The position numbers and the translations under genes are program-made. The notes under the pieces are model-generated. The model was not told where the DNA came from. It saw only the letters and a program-made list of their open reading frames with translations, and did not search any database. Below are positions 1-9,969 of a DNA stretch of 64,000 nt, in pieces. Position 1 is the first letter of the stretch, and the number at the start of each line of letters is the position of its first letter. This DNA comes from Amia ocellicauda. Its lineage: Eukaryota; Chordata; Actinopteri; Amiiformes; Amiidae. The stretch spans positions 27,804,950-27,868,949 of the forward strand of contig NC_089867.1 of the NCBI RefSeq assembly GCF_036373705.1, given 5' to 3'.

Positions 1-2413
1 TACATCTTTTCCTATTTTAATTAGAAATGCTTTAATCCTAATCTAGCGCCTTGATACATTTTAATCTCTCCAAATCAACATTCTGTAGATGCTCAATTAA
101 GTGAGAAAGTGACATTCCTTGATGTCAGAGAATACATTTCCTTCATCAAAAATACAGATCATAAAATAATGTGCTTCTCCACTCACTGAGCTATCCAACT
201 GCGTCTCATACCCTGTAAATATAATTTATTGATAATCTAATGTATAATGCATTCATTTATATAACAGTACATCGTTTCTTGTGTTTCTATTTAGACCAGT
301 GATACACACAGCTTGTTCTAGACTACAACAAGGTATTCTTGCTTCTTCATGACCACGGGCCCCTTAAATTTAAAAGCTTGAAAAGCTGCAAGAGAGTCAC
401 AGCTCTGAATATCGCAGTGGCGCCACTGCTGGCTGTATTAAAACTAAAAAATCAGGAGCTGTAAACAGAGAATAGACCAGCCCTGCGAGACAATCCCACT
501 GGCTGTTATTTCAGCTCAAAAGCTGGGTGGAAGCAGCAAGAGGTCTCGGCCAGACATAAATAAACCATTTACCAACCTGCCAAGAGCAAACTACAGACTC
601 GGACTTGAGAACAGTTATGTGTATAGAAAGAAGAAAGTAGAAAGAAAGAAGCATCTCACCATAAATAAAGTACAGGTTTGTGGTTTTGTATGTGCAAGGG
701 GTTCAATCCCAGTTTGATCTCCTTTTTCATGTTTTTTTAAGTGTGTTTAATGGAAAAATATTTAGTTTTCCATGAACACATGAATACATAATGATCTAGT
801 TCTTGTTAGGTAGTGAAATGTATACATCGCTTATAATAATAGCAGTAATACCAACAATAAATAATCAAAATTAGGTGTTAAAAATGAAGAATAAAGCATT
901 TACAGACAAAGCAATTTTCCAGTAAATATCCTCCAGACCTCTCCTTAAAGCGTTACCTAAATTATGTATGTGAAGCAGTTGATGTAAATGTTATGGGAAG
1001 GACATTATTCTTCCTTTCCTAATAGCACTTATACTGCAAATACATATTTTATGGCACAGAAGACAAATCTGGCATATTTACATTTCTCTCTCCCCTGGAA
1101 GAAAGTCAAGCTATGCCTTTGTGCTGACGTAAAAACATACATCATATTGTGCCCTTTTAAATGTGCAAAAACACCTGAAGACTGGCAGCTTCAAATTCAA
1201 GAACTCCCTCTATGAGCAGATTCCACAAGCCTCTCTGTTCATGTTAAAAAATCAATTACCACATATCAGAACATGTGTTTAAACAGGATCTGAAATTACA
1301 ATAAGCTGTACTTTCAAATAAAATATCTTCTTATTGGCATTTTGTTTTTAAAGCCACCCCCATTGGAAACCACATCAGTGGTGAAATCCTATAGATTGAA
1401 TGAGAATAAAACTTTAAACTGGCTAACGTACATCCTGTTTAATACACGTCTATTTGTGAAAGCAAAGTCTTTCCTTTAAATTTGGATTTAAGTAGTGATT
1501 TCTGATGTCAAACTCAGTGTTGCTTTCTAGGGGTTGGCTGTCACAATTAGCCACCAGATTAAGGCCAATGTTAGTTTGTTTCTAATTGATAGCTGAGCTG
1601 TTAATACACAGCCTAGTAACAGTGGATGAATGATTATTCAAATACAGTACATGAGGGTGGTGTTGAAGGGTCAGATGACTGTTTTTTACGGTGGCGGGTG
1701 GCTGTAATGGTCATGAAAGTGCATGTATTTAATCACTACAATCATGCTTTCAATATTTTATCTGTGGATCCATAAGTGAACACTTACCAAAAACCTACAA
1801 TTACATTTCATCATGTTTTATATTTGTATTGGTTGAATCGCTTCCAAAACAGACCTAACCCACGGCTCGTTGATTCATTTATTGGTCAGGATGTGAAACA
1901 AAATAGCCAACAATAGGACTTTGGTATTCCCTCTGTTTAATACATAAAGAAAAGGCCCTGTATCCTTTTTGCGTTATCACTGTTCAGCGGTACACAAAAT
2001 AAGACACAAATAAGACATGTACTTAAACTGACGTAAATCTGTGCTCTGGGGGTACTATACATATCTTTGAAAATTCAATGCCTTGCAAACCAAATACATT
2101 TTTTGTATAATGCAATTATACTTTAGGAGTCATTGCGTGGCAGTTTTTTGGGTGGACATTTCAGATTGGTTATAGAGTAGGACTGAAGATACCGATACTA
2201 GCCTTGAAGTTGTATATTCATTTATTTATTTTTACTTTTACTGTACTATGTTCCTTAGAAATGTGTATAATTTCTGATAGCCATTAAATTGCTCTGGCTA
2301 AGGTAGTCTACTGAGAAAGATCTGACTAGTGTTTTGTCCTTGGTTTACAGATTATGGTTTTTGTTTTGTTTCTTACTTCCAAGATTAGATTGAAAAATGC
2401 ACCCAATGCCTAC
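1..2413 (-). other. vwa5b1 intron 1 (partial)
   Basis: This is the sequence downstream of the first vwa5b1 coding exon in the minus-strand reading direction. I looked for the next VIT-domain exon and found none, so the first intron is at least 2.4 kb and runs off the window. The stretch is AT-rich and I see no RNA gene or clear transposon in it. Confidence 0.6.
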
Positions 2414-2552
2414 CTTCAATAGGATTGTCTTCGATGTTGTCGTAGGTCATGGATGCTGTCATGGCCAAGGTGTAACCCCTGACACAGCAAGTGACCTCGG
2501 AGATGCTGAGTGGCAGGGCACTGCGTTTCCCCTTGTTGATGAGACCTGGCAT
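2414..2552 (-). CDS. vwa5b1: vwa5b1, first coding exon (partial gene)
   Basis: This is the start of von Willebrand factor A domain-containing protein 5B1, whose N-terminus is a VIT domain followed by a VWA domain. The exon runs from an acceptor (pyrimidine tract then CAG ending at 2590) to a donor gaag|gtaggc at 2414/2413. It is 176 nt including 37 nt of 5' UTR. From the ATG at 2552 it encodes 46 residues plus one base, beginning MPGLINKGKRSALPLS. It continues with a cysteine-pair strand (EVTCCVRGY) and the VIT core (TASMTYDNIEDNPIEG). From memory of the human protein, MPGLLN..., ALPLT..., SCVSGYALGLTASLTYGN align with no gap except around the lysine stretch. Only one reading frame is open through the exon. 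The rest of the gene lies left of the window. The precise cellular role of this protein is not established. Confidence 0.8.
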
Positions 2553-2589
2553 GGCGATGTTGTGGTTGGCCTCCTTTGCTCCACTGGAA

Positions 2590-5500
2590 CTGGAGAAGAA
2601 AGAAACAATAATAACAAATCAAAAACAGGGGTGACAAACAAACCCGGGAAACTAACAAGGATCCACCTACAGTATCACATATTACTTCCCACGAGCATCC
2701 TGCCTCCTTCATCTCCCTCCAAACGCAAAGACAAAGGCAAATGTTTCACAGTAGGGGGCCGCTTTAATGATGTCACAGTCTGAAGTTGACTGCCAGGAAT
2801 TCCAGAGAAGTTTTTAACCAATTTAACAAATTAGTCATTAAAATTGATGAATGTATTTACTGTATTTATATAGAATACATGTTGAAGCAGATCTGCAGAT
2901 CCAAAAGCCAAGCCAACATTCAAATTATAACTTACAGTTTGAGTTTTCCACCAAGGACATTTCAACCCACATGAACCACATACATTTGTTTCACAGATTA
3001 TTGCAACAGGAGCTATTCAATTATTTCAGTCTCCATGATACCAACTGTGAATATCTGACATTTTTGCCTTATCTATGCCAATAGATGTATAGGTATGATA
3101 CTGCAGTTAACTCGTATATACTTTTTATTTTCAGTTAAAAAGCTGAATGAATGTCAGGCATTTCTGAAGAGTCCTTGTCAATCAAGGACATCTGCCACTT
3201 CTTTGCTCATGCTGGTTGCTACCAAAGGTGATGATAATAGCATTTGTTTTTTTGTATCCTTCAGGCACCTCCATTCACAACACTGATCCCTCGATAGCCA
3301 ACCAAACATGCCTAGAATTCACTTATTCTTTCATACTAAAAAGACTGAATACTAATGAATCCTAGGAGATATCATTCAAAGCATAATGTTTCCAATATGA
3401 GGCTTGGGGAGAACACTGTTTTGAATAAAGTATGGGAGCAAATCCTCGTGTTCTTCAATTCTATTTTCAATGTGTAATAAGGCAATTTCAATAGGCATGA
3501 AAGGCTGATGAAATGTGCATCTGTGCAGTCAGAGGACAGAATCTGCAATAATATATCAGATTGCTAGTGGATAGTATTTTATGAGATGAAAAACATTCTC
3601 CTCACTAAACTACAGGTTTTGTTCATGATTATCTTTTTATTTATTTATAGAGATTTGTTAATAGTACGAGAGAACTATCTATATAATTTGTTGATTGTTA
3701 CAGCTTAATATAATTATATAACATTGAAAAACACCATAATATGAATGTCCTTTCTGTTGAAAACATCTTACTTTTTAATTACTTGTTAATTTCCCAAAGT
3801 AGCCTATGTACAGAATTAACAACATTGATTTCCTTATACGTTTACATTTAAGGGGCACTATTTCATTAGAATGGAATGCAATAATGAGCCTGTTTAGAGT
3901 AATAACATACATACGGTTGGTCATTTTCTAAGATTAGGCAATAAAGAAATTATATAGCTCTTGCGAACTTGTTAATGCTGACAATGTTTTACTGATTTTT
4001 GCAGCAATTTAAAAAGCCATGTCTGTTCCAGGCTGGGGCCAGGCGAAAACCAACATGCTGAGTCCTGTTCCTGTCGATTGTGTGAATTGTGCTGTGGACT
4101 AACATTACATTAACTTTACTCTAATTATAGAAGATTACCCCTTAGTGTGCTACAACAAAGGTTTTCCTAGTGGAGAAGATGTTTGCACAACTTGCAAGTG
4201 ATGTAAATAAACAACATTGTACAAAAAATTCCCTGGTTTCTTTAAAAAACACTTTAGTCTGAGGATACCAACATTTCAGTCAGTAAGATGCATTGTGCAC
4301 AGATTTTTTTCTCCTCAGATATCTTTATTAAACACAAAGTGTTTCCTAAATTGCAAAAATAATGCATTGGGGAATAAAAACCTAGAAAATCTAGTTCATA
4401 GAGTTTGTTTCAATTATAATAATAATAACTGTACTCCTGTCAATTGTCAACTGTTTTCATGGTGTTTAATGATGGAGATCTTTTGAATTAGGCTCTATCA
4501 TTCCACAGAGTTGTTACAAACCCAAAAGAGAAGAGAAACAGGGAGGTTACATTTGATCTTTCTGCGCTAGTTTGCTTAGGGCGTAATAATACAGTCTCTT
4601 CTGTCTCTGTTTACCAGGGCTTTCCATCAACTGATGACAGAATTAATGGCCACCAGAAATGTCTGGGAACATCAAAGGTGAGTGGCAGGATAGAAAACTC
4701 ACAGACGGAAAAGATCACTATCAATGTCCAATGTTGTCATTTAAATGTATTTTACTTTATAAATGGGATTTGTGACCATTAGGGTTGCAGCTCTGCTCTT
4801 TACGCTGCTTCCAGGAATAATCGTCTCCCACCACGGTCCATTTCATGGAAGCGCGGGGTTAAGAAGATTGAAAGAAATGCTTCAAAAAGCAGGGAGGCTG
4901 CGTTTGAAAGCTGATCCAGTGAATATTTGCAATGTGTTGAATTGCTTTGATCATACTGGGCTGTGGGAAGATGAAGTTATCAGACAGAGAGAACACAATA
5001 TGACAAAAACTTTTTATTAATCTGAGCCTATAAATATGAGGTTTCTAGTAGTTAACCAATCGTTTAAAGCAGTTTATTACAGGATCCCAGAGAATCCACT
5101 GCAACATCTGGGACACCTAAAACACATTGCATAAAGAAATGCATCTTACTTTCTGTCCCAAATGCATTTTGCATGTAATTTGTGTCCCCATGTCCTTCTT
5201 TGATTGTTCAATTTCAGTCTGTGCTTTGGGTTGCCTCTGATAATACCATTCAAGCTGTTGAATATCCGAATACCTGAAAAAAGCACCCATTCAATCTTCC
5301 TGTTCTAGATGAGGAATCAGTCTGTCTAGAGCATTGTTGCCACATTTCATACCATCAGGTTCCATTGCTTCAGTGCACAGTTTTTTGGAATAGGCCAACT
5401 AACTTTATACAAATCCCATATTTTATGTGTCTTCATCCCCAAATTCAACCTTCAAACATATCTGTACAAACAGTTTTAAGGGAATTTGCTCATTAAATGG

Positions 5501-5883
5501 TTCTTAACAAATAATCTAAGCAGAGACATGAAAAAAATACAGAGAAAGGAAAATACTATAATCGATTTTCCTGTTTCCTTTGTTAAATATATTTTGGTTA
5601 TTTACTGGAAAAAAACAAACCACGTTTGGAAAGCCTTCTGTGCTGCAAATAGATTTGTGCCCATTTAATTTATTTGGATTTGTGTCAATCCATCAGTCTA
5701 TTAATTTTGTCAAAATTGACCCTTTCCAAGTCTATAATGTAACCTGGCACTTTAAATTGTAGTAGGATCCCTGTTGGGTACTAACAACATGCACAATTTT
5801 AAAGACTGTTTTGTGATGTGCAGTGCTGTAAGGCGGGCTTCTGGGAAAAGGTGCGAATTGTGCATAAAACAACAAAAGGTTTA
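2590..5883. other. AT-rich intergenic DNA
   Basis: This stretch lies upstream of the vwa5b1 first coding exon and may hold its promoter and 5' non-coding exons, but I cannot place them. No RNA gene or clear transposon is visible. One ORF at 4763-5020 has a signal-peptide-like start and is treated as a finding. Confidence 0.5.
4763..5020 (+). other. Orphan ORF with signal-peptide-like start (doubtful)
   Basis: This 85-codon ORF begins MGFVTIRVAALLFTLLPGII, which has the shape of a cleavable signal peptide. A basic segment (residues about 33-49, rich in R, K and L) and a short CNVLNC motif follow. I recognise no family. It lies about 80 bases after a plausible donor (aaag|gtgagt near 4680), but no paired acceptor or polyA signal makes a convincing gene. 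In AT-rich sequence an ORF this long can arise by chance. I list it because the N-terminus is unusually protein-like. Confidence 0.15.
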
Positions 5884-6885
5884 AAGGGGTCATGAACTGA
5901 GAAATCAAAATTCCCTTGATCTTTTGACATATTAGAGGTCATTGTACTATAAAAACATCCTGTAAGTTTCAGAACTCAAAACTTTCTCATTAGTCTAAAA
6001 ACAGCTTATATTGAAGCCAGTCTGCAAAAACGACAGGATGTGGAATGTGCCACTTTATTAGGTAATAGTGTGGCTAAACCCCGCCTCCGCAGAAGATCAA
6101 CGCCTGCTTCTACATTACTGCCTGCTTAGCCCCGTCCACTGAATAACGCATATAGTAGGTAAATAACGAGAGAGGCAAACGCAGGTCTATGCAGAAACCA
6201 AACGATAAAGATGGCTCCAAAGAAAACAATTGACAAGTTTTTTACTTTAATGAAAATGATGGACGATGAATATAAGAACGACAGCTTGACAAACAATGGT
6301 ACATTCATTTATACTTCGTTTACATGAAGCAGCGCGAATTATCCTTTGTCAGATCTAACTGTATTAACTCCTAGTATCTAAACTTTATATGCAACAACCA
6401 ATGAACTCTAATATAATGTAATAGGCTAACTACCTCACAAATACATAAAGTATAAATATAAATATAGATGATTATTTGACACGCTGTCGCAGGCTGTAGT
6501 ATCCTGGCCATTTGAGGTGCAGGTTTGTTATCTTGTGATTCGGGATCAGACTCTGGATCAAACATGTTTGGCTGAATTTCACCGGCTGCCATTTCTCAAC
6601 ATCGGAAATTTTCAAAACAATTCCACACGTGTACTGACAGGGAAGTTGAAAATGTTTAAATATGCAAAACTGTTAGCCAATCATACCAGTGGGTGTTTAC
6701 TTCCGAGTCTACAATCCACCATGCCTATTCAAATGGTGTGTTCCGATGAGGGGGGTCAAAACAGGACAGAAAATAGCCTATTACTTCTAAATTATGATGT
6801 TTTTTGATGTAAAAATCTTGATAACATTATAAGTTGACCTCTGAGAACATTACAAAATAAAAAAAGGCAGTTCATGACCCCTTGT
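5884..6885. mobile_element. DNA transposon with 16 bp terminal inverted repeats
   Basis: The element begins AAGGGGTCATGAACTG at 5884 and ends with the exact reverse complement at 6870-6885, so it has perfect 16 bp terminal inverted repeats around 1,002 bp. Near 6210 a short open stretch reads MAPKKTIDKFFTLMKMMDDE and runs into a possible donor (aatg|gtacat); it may be a leftover transposase first exon. No catalytic core is visible, so the copy is non-autonomous. The superfamily is uncertain (hAT, PIF/Harbinger or Kolobok are possible). Its right end directly abuts an LTR, and I could not identify a target-site duplication. Confidence 0.65.
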
Positions 6886-7292
6886 TCAAAACAGACTTGA
6901 GTCTGTGTCTTTATTGGTTTCACAGTCAATACAACCACTAGGAATCTTCAGTCTCATAGTCAGTTCAGTCAGGGGTTCGTTTCCAGTTGTGTCCTCATGC
7001 AGAAGTGTTCAGTTGCTTCCCAGGTTCCTCAGTTCCAATCCTTGTTTGTTGTCTGGTGTTCAAGTCCTTTTCTCAGTGATAGCTCTCTCTTGCTCACCTC
7101 CACCTCTCTCCTGCCTCCTGCCAGACAGCACAGGGTGGGTTAAATAGAGGCTGATTGGGGCACCTGTGTGCAGGATCAGTGTGGTTGTGTCCCAGGTGGC
7201 TCTACTGCGCTGCAGTGTGGGATTGTCCCTTGAGCTGTCCATGGTCCTGACTCTGTGGGATGTCTCCTTGTGCAACCCCTGAAACTGCTACA
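6886..7292 (-). repeat. Gypsy 3' LTR (left copy)
   Basis: This is a direct repeat of 9481-9969. Both copies share the edge gttcaaaacagacttgag and the opposite edge ending ctgctaca. It is shorter than the other LTR, lacking a segment near the middle and one near the ctgctaca end. Because the element reads on the minus strand, this copy is the downstream LTR. Confidence 0.75.
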
Positions 7293-7321
7293 TATCTCCT
7301 CCCCCAGCACTGACGGTGCAG

Positions 7322-7702
7322 TCAGAACCAATGAAAACATGGCATGCATACGAGGCCGGACATTGGTGTTATCATGCAAAGAACCGGAGCGGCGGGTGAG
7401 CTGAAAGTGAAAGGGCTGGAGGCTGAGGAACCACGAGTGATCCGGGCATTGGCATTCTTATTCTGCTTTATCCAGGTAAGGTGAGCGTGATCTGTCATCA
7501 GTACAGACTTGCGTCCCAGAACGTAGTATTTCAAGGACTCCAGAGCACACTTAATTGCCAAACATTCTTTCTCAATCATTGCATATTTTGTCTCACAAGG
7601 ACACAACTGATGGCTGCTGTAGAGTGTGGGGTGTTCCTCCACCATCACCTCCTGGGAGAGCACTGGCTCCAATTCCTGTGTCCACTGCATCTGACTACAC
7701 AA
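7322..7702 (-). pseudogene. Gypsy pol remnant: RNase H region
   Basis: The translated segment carries the RNase H hallmarks of Ty3/Gypsy pol: a tyrosine-serine-rich strand (TLYSSHQL), then KYAMIEKECLAIKCALESLK and a VLMTDHAHLTWI strand. In intact relatives the ECLA helix and TDH strand form part of the RNase H fold that degrades RNA during reverse transcription. The segment is separated by frame breaks from the RT thumb piece upstream, so it cannot act as part of a complete polymerase. Confidence 0.7.
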
Positions 7703-8018
7703 TAAAGGGCTTCGAGAAATCAGGTGAATAGAACACAGTGCCTGTACATAGAGCAGTTTTTAAGGTCTGAAATGCCTCTCCGGCTGCAGGATTCCACTTT
7801 ACAGTTGTGGGTTGAGCATTCCTAGTTAGGTCGCGCAGAGTTGCTGTAATTATTACATAATCTTGTATGAACCTTATCAACAGGAATGTATGTACCTGCT
7901 TCTTCATCACTACATGAGGCCAATCCGGATTGCAGCAACATTCCTCTCTTGAGGCTTGATCAACCCACGTCCAATGGAATACCCCAGATATTCCACCTTG
8001 CAGACTCTCAGAGTACAT
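7695..8018 (-). pseudogene. Gypsy pol remnant: RT thumb/connection
   Basis: The reading frame contains a thumb-like segment (RFIQDYVIITATLRDLTRN), then WNPAAGEAFQTLKTALC and VFYSPDFSKPFIV. This is the standard order in Gypsy pol at the RT-to-RNase H junction. The upstream palm with the YxDD box is absent. Confidence 0.65.
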
Positions 8019-8607
8019 TTATTTGGGTTGGCTGTGAATCCCGCCTGTCATTGATGACTGTCAACTGGGTTACAGCAGGGGGAAACAGTGGATCATAGGA
8101 GCTTGCAGGCCACTCACCCTGTTCTTCAGGTTCATCGTCTTCTGACATGTCTGGACTGGTTACCTTCTCTGGAATGGCTACTTCTTCCTCATTGCCACCA
8201 TTCTCTGTCCTATTCCCTGTCTCTTCCTCTTTGGGTATGGCATTGTCCTCACCAAGGAGGACAGGCAGGTGGGACAGGGAATTGGGACCGTGAAGTATCA
8301 ACTTGGTAACTTTTCTTTCGTAGGGAGTGTGTTTTGGGAGGCCGTCTCTTTTCTTCTCCCTAGGAGAGTCATGACGTGCCTGATTATTGATGAAGTGCTC
8401 TTCATTGTTTTGTGGACCTTCCCACAGTTCATGGAAATATGGACAGTCACAGCCTAGTAACACAGTATAAGGTAGATTTTCAATTAGCCCTAAATGACTT
8501 CTGAAGTGTCCTCTAGCAGTGTTAAACTCCACATTTGCAGTGGGGTAGGATTTGGTGTTTCTGTGAACACACGTGATTGCCATGGTGGAAGGATAGTGAT
8601 TGATCAC
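8008..8607 (-). pseudogene. Gypsy protease/linker remnant
   Basis: A 199-codon open frame contains a protease-end-like segment (LIENLPYTVLLGCDCPYF, compare the usual LPYPVLLGRD of retroelement proteases). An acidic, proline- and glutamate-rich linker follows. The catalytic D(S/T)G motif is not seen in this frame. It lies between gag and the RT thumb on the same strand, consistent with pol order. Confidence 0.5.
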
Positions 8608-8909
8608 TTCATCCAGAGCTTACCTTACAAGCTGAAGAAGACCGTCAGCCAGTTCTAGTCCTACCACCGTGGATGGTGTGGTGGACCTCGTTGAGAGATG
8701 TCGGGCCTCGGTGGAACTACTCAATACCAGTCATGAGGAAAATCTGCCCCTTGAAAAACACGGCCCCAAACAAAGAGTAAGAAACCCTCCCACCTTCCCA
8801 TACCCCAAGTATGGTTCCAGCCACTTCCTCACTAAGTGGATCAGGTCAAACATCTGGGACCGGGGTACCTTCTCCATTTGGAATGTCCAAGTATGGAATC
8901 CTTGTGCCC

Positions 8910-9260
8910 TTACTGCGAGACCATGAACCCCAATTGCACTAATATCTCCTTCTTCAGTTTGTCATAATCATTGGTATCTGCCCCTTCCAGATCCGACCAT
9001 GCTTTTTGTGCATTGGCACATATAAATGGAGCCAGCGTTTCTGGCCATTTGGTCTTGGGCCACATTTCCCATTCTGCAGTGCACTCAGATGTTTTCAGGA
9101 AGGCCTCAATTTGATCCGCTGGTGTAATCTTCTGCAAGAACTGGATGGCCCAGAGAGGTACAGCAGCCACCTTTTGGTTGGCTTTCGCCACAGTGACTTC
9201 AGCAGTCAACCTTTGCAGTTCCGTAGTCATCTGCTGGTACTGGTTCCTTTGTTCTTCCAA
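8910..9260 (-). pseudogene. Gypsy gag remnant (SCAN-like capsid region)
   Basis: The protein segment has a glutamine-rich N-terminal helix, then a capsid-like block: ADQIEAFLKTSECTAEWEMW, KWPETLAPFICANAQKAWSD and [13 protein letters not shown]. This pattern is shared by vertebrate Gypsy gag proteins and the SCAN domain derived from them. Upstream, toward 9400, a CAA-type trinucleotide run encodes a polyasparagine/glutamine stretch. No zinc knuckle is visible. The ORF ends at a stop before the protease region. Confidence 0.6.
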
Positions 9261-9480
9261 TTACAAGCAATTGGTTTCTGCTTGCTGTCGATTTGCCTCT
9301 TGTTGCACAACATTGGCCATGACCAATTGCTTGAACAGGTCTTCCATAGCTGGGAAGTGAGAAGAGAGATTTTTTGTGTTGTTTTGTTGTTGTTGTTGTT
9401 GTTGGTGGTTGTCTTGCCTGCATTCTCCACCACTGTAGGGCTGTAGGGCTGAGAATTGTGCATAAACCAAAAAATATAAC

Positions 9481-9969
9481 GTTCAAAACAGACTTGAGTG
9501 TGTCTTTATTGGTTTAACAGTCAATACAACCACTGGGAATCTTCAGTCTCGTAGTCAGTTCAGTCAGCAGTTCGTTTCCAGGTCGGCTCCACATGCAGAA
9601 GTGTTCAGTTGCTGCCCGGGTTCCTCAGTTTCAATCCTTTGTCAGGTATTCAATTCCTTTTCTCAGTGATAGCTCTCTCTTGCTCACCTCCACCTCTCTC
9701 CTGTCTCTTCTCCTGCCACGATCCCAGACAAACCCAGACAGCACAGGGTGGATTAAACAGAGGCTGATTGGGGCACGTGTGTGCAGGATCAGCGTGGTTG
9801 TGTCCAGGGCGGCTCCACTGCGCTGCAGTGTGGGATTGTCCCCTGAGCTGCCGTGGTCCTGACTCTGTGGGTTGTTTCCTGGTGCTGTCCGCGGTCCTGT
9901 CAGTCAGAAAAGACAGACACTTGGCAGCACATAACGTCCCTCCACAACACAACCCCTGAAACTGCTACA
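9481..9969 (-). repeat. Gypsy 5' LTR (right copy)
   Basis: This is the longer of the two LTRs (about 489 bp). It carries a segment around 9706-9745 and one around 9890-9945 that the other copy lacks. In the minus-strand direction it opens TGTAGCAGTTTCAGGGG. Confidence 0.75.

Larger units (their letters stand above)
6886..9969 (-). mobile_element. Decayed Ty3/Gypsy LTR retrotransposon
   Basis: Two direct repeats flank an internal region that reads gag, protease, RT/RNase H on the minus strand. The downstream LTR is 6886-7292 and the upstream LTR is 9481-9969. A polypurine tract (minus-strand GGGGGAGGAGATA, at 7293-7305) sits exactly before the downstream LTR, which opens TGTAGCAG as the upstream LTR does. 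Internal coding blocks are gag (8910-9260), a protease-region fragment (8008-8607), RT thumb (7695-8018) and RNase H (7322-7702). The block between protease and thumb, which would hold the RT palm with its catalytic aspartates, is missing. The copy is therefore defective. The LTRs differ by about 80 bp of insertions or deletions. The flanking bases do not form an obvious target duplication. Confidence 0.8.

Noticed and set aside
2397-2783. 128-codon plus-strand ORF over the vwa5b1 exon
   Set aside because: The minus strand has matching splice sites and a VIT-domain translation; the plus-strand ORF is a shadow.
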